From Rhodoblastus acidophilus (GTDB lineage: Bacteria > Pseudomonadota > Alphaproteobacteria > Rhizobiales > Beijerinckiaceae), in assembly GCF_900187365.1 (NCBI RefSeq), contig NZ_FYDG01000018.1:1-41107 (forward strand): a DNA stretch of 41,107 bases. Direction: 5' to 3'. Position numbers and translations under genes: made by a program. Positions 35,281-41,107 of this stretch are shown one piece after another. The notes beneath the pieces were generated by a model. The model worked only from the letters and a program-made list of their open reading frames with translations. It did no database searches and had not been told where the DNA came from. Positions within the stretch are counted from its first letter, which is position 1; each line of letters starts with the position of its first letter.

Positions 35281-36308
35281 AATCCCGGTTGCGAGGCGGC
35301 GCGCTTATAAAGACGCTGGCCGCCAGCGCCCTGAGTCTGGCGACGACCGCCGCCACGCTCGCGCCGGCGCGGGCCGAACCGGCAATCAGCGTGCTGGGCG
35401 CGGACTTCGTCTTTCCCAACAAAATCCAGGGCTTTCCGTCTCGCCTCAGTGAGTTCAGCGAACTTCAGATCCATCATTTCACCACCAACGACGGGGTGAA
35501 GCTCGCCTATTGGGAGGCGGGTCACGGCGAGCCCCTGATCTTCGTTCCGGGCTGGTCCGGAAACGGCGCGGAATACGTCAACGTGATGTTCCTGCTGGCG
35601 AAAAACCATCGCGTGATCGTGCTCGACCCGCGCAACCAGGGGCTCTCGCAGAAGGTCGCCTATGGGACGCGGATCGCGCGGCTCGCGATGGACCTGAAGC
35701 AACTGGTCGATCATCTGGGCGTCGAACGCGCCGACCTTTGCGGCTGGTCGATGGGCGCTGCCGTGATCTGGAGCTACATCGATCTGTTCGGAACCAAGAG
35801 CATACGCAAGCTTTGTTTCGTCGATGAGCCCATCGCCATCGTCGGCCACCCGGACTGGTCGGCGCAGGAACGCAGCGAGGCCGGCGCCATGGCGTCGGCG
35901 CCCGATCAGGTTCTGGCCGCGCTCAACCAGCCGCCGCCTGCAGCGCCGCGCGCCGACGACACCAGCCTGCTCGCGCGTTTCATGCTGCGGGATTCGCCGT
36001 GGTTCGCGAACTCGGAAGCCTTCGCGCAACAGGTGATCCGCAATGACCCGAAGGCCATGGCGCTGGTTTTGTGGGATCACGCCAACAACGATTGGCGCGA
36101 TGTCGTCCGCGCCAAGATCGACAGGCCAACGGCGATTTTCACCGGCGAATTCAGCGCGAATGCGCCGAGCCAGCGTTGGGCGCACTCCGTCATCCCCAAG
36201 GCCGAGCTTCATGTTTACGGCAAGTCCGAGCAAGGCGATCATTTTCTGATGTTCAAGAACCCGGTGAAATTTGCACGTGACCTGGAGGTGTTTCTTGGCG
36301 GAAATTGA
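35277..36308 (+). CDS. Exported alpha/beta-hydrolase
   Basis: 343 residues from the ATG at 35277, coupled to the upstream gene. A signal peptide ends near A-R-A-E (residues 1-34), so it acts in the periplasm or beyond. The fold signature is clear: the oxyanion region P-G-W-S-G at 91-95, D-P-R-N-Q-G near 117, nucleophile elbow G-W-S-M-G with Ser158, and the catalytic His in Q-G-D-H-F near the C-terminus. Resembles haloperoxidase/esterase-type hydrolases. The substrate is unknown. An insertion around residues 195-240 forms a lid. Confidence 0.85.
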   Translation: MKSRLRGGALIKTLAASALSLATTAATLAPARAEPAISVLGADFVFPNKIQGFPSRLSEFSELQIHHFTTNDGVKLAYWEAGHGEPLIFVPGWSGNGAEYVNVMFLLAKNHRVIVLDPRNQGLSQKVAYGTRIARLAMDLKQLVDHLGVERADLCGWSMGAAVIWSYIDLFGTKSIRKLCFVDEPIAIVGHPDWSAQERSEAGAMASAPDQVLAALNQPPPAAPRADDTSLLARFMLRDSPWFANSEAFAQQVIRNDPKAMALVLWDHANNDWRDVVRAKIDRPTAIFTGEFSANAPSQRWAHSVIPKAELHVYGKSEQGDHFLMFKNPVKFARDLEVFLGGN

Positions 36309-36329
36309 ACGCTCTTGTGGAGACGACAT

Positions 36330-36776
36330 ATGAAAACATATCACCTCGCAACCGCCGCGCTCATACTCGCGGCGATCTCGATCGCCGCATCGGCGGAAGC
36401 CCCCCAACCCGCTGTGAAGGCTGACGTGCTGGTCAAGAGCAGCGAGGCCTGGAACGGACGGCCCTATGGACGCTATCCCGAGGGCCAGGCCGAACTGACC
36501 GTGCTGCATCTGACCATTCCCGCCCACACCACCCTGCCCTGGCACAAGCATCCCATGCCGAACGCCGCCTATATCCTTTCCGGCCACCTGACCGTTGAAG
36601 ACCGCGCCACAGGCGAAAAGCGCGTCGTCAAGGCGGGCGAGGCGCTGGCCGAACAGGTTGGAACCGAGCATCGCGGCGTCACCGACGATGAGCCCTGTTC
36701 GGTTATCGTCACCTATGCGGGGACGCCGGGCCTGCCGACGTCGATCTCCGCGCCGGGCGAGAAGCAGGAATATTGA
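36330..36776 (+). CDS. Exported cupin-domain protein
   Basis: 148 residues from the ATG at 36330, with GGAG 7 bases upstream; an upstream TTG at 36315 lies before that site. A signal peptide ends near A-S-A-E (residues 1-23). The single cupin barrel shows the metal-binding H-x-H motif in P-W-H-K-H-P-M-P and a second-motif histidine in G-T-E-H-R-G. It probably binds a divalent metal in the periplasm. It sits between the hydrolase and the broken SDR. Reaction unknown. Confidence 0.85.
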   Translation: MKTYHLATAALILAAISIAASAEAPQPAVKADVLVKSSEAWNGRPYGRYPEGQAELTVLHLTIPAHTTLPWHKHPMPNAAYILSGHLTVEDRATGEKRVVKAGEALAEQVGTEHRGVTDDEPCSVIVTYAGTPGLPTSISAPGEKQEY

Positions 36777-36823
36777 ACACGGATCCGTGAGTTCATGATC
36801 AACCCAAATCCGAGGACGACGCC

Positions 36824-37612
36824 ATGCAAATCGAGTTCAAGGGTAAAACAGCGATTGTGATGGGATCGACCTCGGGCATCGGCTTCGCGATTGGCCTTGG
36901 CCTGGTGCGATCGGACGCCCGCGTTATTCTCAATGGCCGCAAGGAAGCCCGCTTGAACGAAGCCGTGGCGCGCATGCGCGCGCTGGCTCCGGGCGCCGAG
37001 ATCAGCGGCCCCGCCGCCGATCTGGCGACGACGAAGGGCGTCGACGCCTGTATCTCGGCCGCGGGATCGGCCGACATTGTCGTCAACAACCTCGGCGCCT
37101 TCAAACCAAAACCGTTCGGCGAAATCACGGACGCCGACTGGCTGCGGTTTTTCGAGACCAACGTCCTGAGCGGCATCCGCCTTTCGCGCCACTACCTGCT
37201 AGCAATGATCTAGAAAAACTGGGGCCGGATCATTTTCCTCTCCAGTGAATCGGCTCTGAACATTCCGCCGGAAATGATCCATTACGGCAGGACCGAGACG
37301 GCGCAACTCGCCATCTCGCGCGGCCTTGCGGAGTTCACGGCCGGAACCGGCGTCACGGTGAATTCCGTCCTGCCAGATCCGACCCGTTCGGAAGGCGTCC
37401 GCGATTTCTTCGGCGAAATGGCCCAGGCCCAAGGGATTTTCCAGCAGGAAATGAAAACGCGTTTCATCGCGGAGCACCGGCCCAGTTCATTGCTGCGCCG
37501 TCTCGCCGGGGTCGAGGAAGTGGCGAACATGGAGGTTTATCTCTGTTCGGCGCAAGCCTCCGCCACCAATGGCGCTTGGGTGCGCGGCGGCGTGGTCAAA
37601 ACAATCGCCTGA
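36824..37612 (+). pseudogene. SDR oxidoreductase broken by an amber codon
   Basis: The frame opens at the ATG at 36824 with the cofactor motif G-S-T-S-G-I-G and N-N-L-G, and is interrupted by a single TAG at 37211-37213 (codon 130). It continues in the same frame with K-N-W-G-R-I-I-F-L-S-S and runs to 37612. The catalytic motif reads Y-G-R-T-E (Tyr154, Glu158), so the active-site Lys is Glu. A lone nonsense change with a lost catalytic residue indicates real decay rather than a sequencing error. Last gene of the LysR-linked operon. Confidence 0.8.
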
Positions 37613-37642
37613 TCATCGCCGCCTGGAGGCGCGTGTTCGACC

Positions 37643-38949
37643 TATGCGCATTCACGCTCGATGATGTGAAAGCCGATGTCGAGGATTCGGTCGTCAAGCG
37701 GTCTGCCGTCGAGGTCTGCCAGGATCGCTTCCGCCGAGATCCGTTCAATCTTGCGGCGGTCGAAATGGACCGTTGAAAGCGCGGGAAGCGCCGTCGCGCT
37801 GTACGGTAACCCGCACAGGAAGATGAATATGCCGCCGAACAAGCCCGCTATGCCAATCCCTGATGCAAGTCCGCGCCGCTATGGAGCGCGGCCAGCCGTT
37901 TCAACACGAAAGCGCCTCGTCGCGCCAATGCAGCATCTCCAGATCGAACGCGGCAAACCGGCGTGGGCCATTTTCATCGGGCTGGAACGCGAACAGGGCG
38001 ATGTCGCCATGATCGCGGCGCCGCCAGGGGCGCGTCGTCACGTCGAGTTCGAACAGGTCGGGTCGCCATTCGAGACGCGCGCGTTGTCCCGCGAGAAAAT
38101 GGCGCCGCCGAAAATCAGGAGTCCGGTTTCGCCGATCCGCTCGGCGCGATGACGGGAAATCCAGTCCGGAACCTCGCCCGAGGTCTCGACGGTTTCGACG
38201 TGAAAATCGCGCGTGTCGAGGCGAAGCGCCTGAATCGCGGCGCCGCGCTCGAAATGATAGCCATAGGATCCGACGAGATAGATCGCCTCGCCGATCAAGG
38301 TGGCGGTGTGGAAATCGGTCGGCGGGAAAAGCTCGCGCGGGTAGAGGTAGAAGTCGACCTATCCATCGGGATGTTCGACGATGACATCGTTATAGATGTA
38401 AAAGTCGGGGTCGTACTAATCCTCGTGTTCGCCTGCGACGTGGACCAGACGGCCGTCCGGCAGGCGCGTCGAGGTGCGGCTGAAACGGTCGAAGCTCCAG
38501 AACGGGCTGTTGCCGTCGAACATGCCCCGACTTTCGCAGGTTTGGCTCAACCGCCAGCCGGTCCAATTTTCACGGAAGGCTTCGAGCCAAAGCGGATTGT
38601 CCACCTCTCCGGATTGGAAACGCCGAAGCGCAGGTTCACTGAAGCTGAGGAGATACGATTGGTCATCAGATACGATATGGGGAAAAGTCGATAAGGTGTT
38701 CACGCCACCATTCTCTCTAGGCAAGGATTTCGAAATCGTTTGCAGCGTGAAAGCGACGTCGCGGGAATCGAAGCGCCAACACGGCGCCGGTTCTGACTTG
38801 GGCAACGCGACGGTCTGCTTCGGTCTATCTATCAGCCGTTCGTGGATTGAGCCCGCAATGTCGCAAATAAGCCGGCAAGGGTCCAAGGCGACAGTCACTC
38901 GGTTCTCGCCACGACGCGGGACGCCCGCGTTGCGCGAAGCGCCAACCAT
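37643..38949 (-). pseudogene. Decayed kelch-like protein gene
   Basis: On the minus strand a long frame reads through W-S-F-D-R-F-S-R-T-S-T-R-L-P-D-G and H-V-A-G-E-H-E-D, meets TAG (38418-38416), continues with Y-D-P-D-F-Y-I-Y-N-D-V-I-V, meets a second in-frame TAG (38361-38359), and continues L-F-P-P-T-D-F-H-T-A-T-L-I-G and further. Near 38060 the frame shifts, giving D-L-F-E-L-D-V-T-T-R-P-W before another stop near 37900. The fragment at 37643-37842 may be its far C-terminus. The motifs resemble kelch-type bacterial proteins, sometimes annotated with ankyrin repeats, of unknown role. Confidence 0.7.
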
Positions 38950-39332
38950 TTATCGCGAACTTCCATGAATAGCGCGCGCGGGAGCAGGCCAAACGCGACG
39001 CTGGATGCGTCTCCCCTTGGCGCCGGCCTCAAGTCTGGCCCAGGCCAAATGAAGCGATTGCTTTCCGTTAAGACAATCCACGAACGTTCATGATCGAGAC
39101 CGAGACGCAGTTTGGTCGCGGGCGGGATCTCGACTGCATGGTCCGATTCGGAGGGCGGCGTGTGCGTGATCGGTAGCACTGTTACGCGCTGCTCACCGCT
39201 TTCATCCGCCAATGCAAGCAGCACAGCGCAGGGCCTATCCTTCACCCCTTCTTCTTGCCCGCGCAAAAATTCGCTGAGCCAAAGATATGAGTAACGAATG
39301 ACCAGGCCGGGCGTCGGCTTCGTACAAGTCAC
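38895..39332 (-). CDS. PemK/MazF-type toxin
   Basis: 145 residues from a GTG at 39332, three bases after the antitoxin stop. The N-terminal P-T-P-G-L-V-I-R-Y-S-Y-L-W and K-D-R-P-C-A-V-L-L-A fit the MazF/PemK barrel, as do V-T-V-L-P-I-T-H-T-P-P and L-D-H-E-R-S-W-I-V-L-T-E further on. Most members are mRNA interferases; this form with the S-W-I-V-L-T-E segment is common in Alphaproteobacteria. Its 3' end overlaps the decayed kelch gene by 55 bases in another frame. Confidence 0.8.
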   Translation of the reverse strand: MTCTKPTPGLVIRYSYLWLSEFLRGQEEGVKDRPCAVLLALADESGEQRVTVLPITHTPPSESDHAVEIPPATKLRLGLDHERSWIVLTESNRFIWPGPDLRPAPRGDASSVAFGLLPRALFMEVRDKWLALRATRASRVVARTE

Positions 39333-39335
39333 GTG

Positions 39336-39599
39336 TCAGCGCTGCAGTTCGCTGTCGAAATTCGCCGCGTCATCCGGCGCGACAGCGCCGCGCACAGCTT
39401 CCACTTCCGCCTCCGTGAAATCGTCGATGCTCAAAACCTCACGCGCCCGCCTCTGTAGGCGCCGGTATTCCTCGGTTGAAAGCAGGACACAGCTTTCGCG
39501 GCCGTTTCGGGTGACAGCGACCGGTTGGCGCAAAGCGAGGTCTTGATACCGACCAATGTTGCGCTGAAATTCAGCTGCAGAGACCTTAAGCACGTCCAT
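39336..39599 (-). CDS. Phd/YefM-type antitoxin
   Basis: 87 residues from the ATG at 39599, with GGAGGG 5 bases upstream. N-terminal S-A-A-E-F-Q-R-N-I-G-R-Y-Q-D-L-A and P-V-A-V-T-R-N-G-R are the DNA-binding core of Phd antitoxins; the acidic C-terminal half would wrap the toxin. The frame is open much further upstream, but only this start has a ribosome site and conserved sequence. Antitoxin first, toxin second, with a 3-base gap. Confidence 0.85.
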   Translation of the reverse strand: MDVLKVSAAEFQRNIGRYQDLALRQPVAVTRNGRESCVLLSTEEYRRLQRRAREVLSIDDFTEAEVEAVRGAVAPDDAANFDSELQR

Positions 39600-39938
39600 G
39601 TGCCCTCCATTGCATGGCTTGCATAAGATATATGATCCGCATGAACGTCGCCAGTCTGATTTGACGGTCAAGTCATCGCCGCTCTTTGCCAAGCGCTCGC
39701 CGTGAACATGGCGGGTGGCGGCCCGACGGCTTGGCGCGCCCCCATCAAATCGCTTGCTGCTTGCCGTTGCCGCGCGGCCAAGAAGGAAAATAACAAAAAA
39801 GAGAGCAAAGGAATTCCCGCTACCGCATCGCGGTCGCCCGCCGCAAGGGTCAAGCCCGGCGCTTCGCGCCCTTGCGGCGGTCTCCGGGATGCGAAGCGCA
39901 GAGGCTGTTTTCGGACCAGAATATGGAAAGGACAGCCG
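39600..39938. other. Intergenic stretch between the Phd gene and the ArdC chimera
   Basis: No gene is supported. On the Phd side it has an AT-rich segment (about 39620-39640) where that operon's promoter would lie. On the ArdC side it holds the perfect inverted repeat described separately. Confidence 0.5.
39838..39880. repeat. Perfect 12-bp inverted repeat before the ArdC-type gene
   Basis: CCGCCGCAAGGG (39838-39849) and CCCTTGCGGCGG (39869-39880) are exact reverse complements around a 19-base loop that contains a smaller GCG-CTT-CGC hairpin. It ends 58 bases before the ATG and could control transcription or translation of the gene. Confidence 0.7.
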
Positions 39939-41078
39939 ATGAAAAAGTTCAGCAACGCCAGCACGCGCCGCGACCACTGCGAAGAACTCACCCAAACCAT
40001 CATCGCCAAACTCGAAGAGGGCGTCATGCCCTGGCGCAAACCGTGGGACGCCTCGAAATGCGCGGCGGCCAACAGCACGATGAACCCGACCACGGGGCGT
40101 TTCTATCGCGGCATCAACGCGCTTGCGCTCGCCATGGCTCCGTTCAGCTTCACCTCCGGCGATCCGCGCTGGTGCTCGTACAAGCAGGCCGACCAACGCG
40201 GCTGGCAGGTGCGCAAGGGCGAGAAGGGGACCATCGTCTTTTTCTACAAGAAGCTGAACATCAAGGACGAGAACCAGGAAGACCGCACGATCCCGTTGCT
40301 GCGCGCCTATACCGCGATGCTTTCCGCAGCCCTGACGCGCGCCCTGACCAAACCGGCCTTCAGCGCCGGCGATTTTACTCCGACCAAATGGAATTCCGCC
40401 AAGGACAAGGCGGACTTCGCCAACGCCCTGATGAAATTCGTCGCGCAGGATTTTCCCCGCACGAAATTCCACAATGCCTTTTACCGCAGGCTGTCAAACA
40501 CCTTCGGGAATATAGCTCACTATGACCGCGACGTCTTCTACGAGACGTTTTTTCTGAGCGCGAAAGGCAAAATCACGGCTCTGGAACAATGCGTGAGCCG
40601 GCCCTGCTTCGGCGATCCGACCTATACCTATCGCGACGTCGAGCGCGCCGTGATCGCGCGCCTGCGGAACGCCAACATCCTCACCCTCCTGCGCCAAATT
40701 CAAATCGGCAAAGAAGATCCCTACCGCCCGTCATGGATTTTCCATCCGGCCGTCCGGGCGAGGACGCCGCCGAATCCTGCAACCTTTGCGGAGGCATTCA
40801 AACAGATCGGCAAGCCGCCGCCCTCGCCGAACGCGGCGGGACCGGTCACGCTCTACTGCGGCAATCTTGGCTCGGGCGTTCTGTTCCTGCGTGCGACGCC
40901 GCTGCAGATCGAGCGCGAGAACCACAAATTCGTCGACCTCGAAGTCACCGGCGCTTGTTCCGACGTCGATCTCGCCCTGATCGATCGCCTCGCCCACGCG
41001 GAAAGCGCCGAACGCGTCGGCGCGCGCCGGCGCGGCGCCGAAATCGGCAATGCCCCGGAAAATCAGGAGGCGGCATAG
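39939..41078 (+). CDS. ardC: Chimeric protein with ArdC-type N-terminal domain
   Basis: 379 residues from the ATG at 39939, with AAAGGA 6 bases upstream. Residues 1-125 are the ArdC single-strand-DNA-binding domain (Q-T-I-I-A-K-L-E-E-G-V-M-P-W-R-K-P-W, P-T-T-G-x-x-Y-R-G-I-N, C-S-Y-K-Q-A, V-R-K-G-E-K-G). Normal ArdC proteins continue with a metalloprotease-like part; here similarity ends at L-L-R-A-Y-T, and a different sequence follows: residues 127-265 resemble a separate plasmid-borne protein family, with a third segment from about 285. The HExxH motif is absent. ArdC is an antirestriction protein of plasmids and other conjugative elements. Confidence 0.75.
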   Translation: MKKFSNASTRRDHCEELTQTIIAKLEEGVMPWRKPWDASKCAAANSTMNPTTGRFYRGINALALAMAPFSFTSGDPRWCSYKQADQRGWQVRKGEKGTIVFFYKKLNIKDENQEDRTIPLLRAYTAMLSAALTRALTKPAFSAGDFTPTKWNSAKDKADFANALMKFVAQDFPRTKFHNAFYRRLSNTFGNIAHYDRDVFYETFFLSAKGKITALEQCVSRPCFGDPTYTYRDVERAVIARLRNANILTLLRQIQIGKEDPYRPSWIFHPAVRARTPPNPATFAEAFKQIGKPPPSPNAAGPVTLYCGNLGSGVLFLRATPLQIERENHKFVDLEVTGACSDVDLALIDRLAHAESAERVGARRRGAEIGNAPENQEAA

Positions 41079-41082
41079 AAAT

Positions 41083-41107
41083 ATGCCCGCCTATCGGCAG
41101 AGAGCGG
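41083..41107 (+). CDS. Possible start of a further gene, cut by the window edge
   Basis: An ATG at 41083 lies five bases after the ArdC chimera stop and opens M-P-A-Y-R-Q-R-A. An AGGAGG site lies 12 bases upstream, rather far. Too short to assign. Confidence 0.2.

Noticed and set aside
36824-37213. A functional 129-residue SDR fragment
   Set aside because: The same frame continues with SDR sequence after the amber codon, so this is one broken gene, not a short one.
39600-40472. Upstream extension of the Phd antitoxin frame
   Set aside because: It runs antisense to the ArdC-type gene and lacks conserved sequence; the ATG at 39599 has a clear ribosome site.

Overview
The window looks like an accessory region of an alphaproteobacterial chromosome or large plasmid. 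GC-rich codon use, NitT/TauT-type transport, Hyphomicrobiales-style toxin-antitoxin pairs and an ArdC-type gene point to Hyphomicrobiales, perhaps a Beijerinckiaceae/Methylocystaceae-like organism. That placement is an inference from gene content only. No rRNA or tRNA gene was seen.

Layout. (1) 1-17340 is one reading frame open at the left edge. It encodes at least 5779 residues of a secreted RTX/cadherin-like mosaic protein, and ends in six exact 36-residue beta-roll super-repeats. (2) 17581-22700 is a patchwork: a Lys/Ala-rich protein, a truncated RecD2-like helicase, a small unknown gene, a VapBC-like pair, an Xre/RES pair, and what looks like a relic of a type I-E CRISPR-Cas locus (two repeat-like sequences plus a frameshifted 5' end of cas1). 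(3) 22690-33418 is the most interesting part. A leftward operon encodes a radical SAM protein, a NifH-like ATPase and two nitrogenase component-1-like subunits. Next to it lie an SDR oxidoreductase, an MFS exporter and a complete NitT/TauT-type ABC importer. The cysteine pattern (three in the K-like subunit, one in the D-like subunit, no visible cofactor cysteine) resembles dark-operative protochlorophyllide reductase more than nitrogenase. I infer an ATP-driven reductase acting on an imported organic compound; the substrate is unknown. AT-rich motifs, one of them a perfect palindrome over a -10 box, occur in the three regulatory gaps and suggest shared control.

(4) 33518-37612 holds an HlyD fragment, then a LysR regulator divergent from an operon of monooxygenase-like, alpha/beta-hydrolase, cupin and SDR genes. 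The SDR has an in-frame amber stop and has lost its catalytic lysine. (5) 37643-41107 holds a decayed kelch-like gene with two further amber codons and a frameshift, a Phd/PemK-type toxin-antitoxin pair, and a chimeric gene whose N-terminus is the ArdC antirestriction domain.

Overall, toxin-antitoxin pairs, gene relics and chimeras surround two large intact units: the giant surface protein and the nitrogenase-like island with its transporter.
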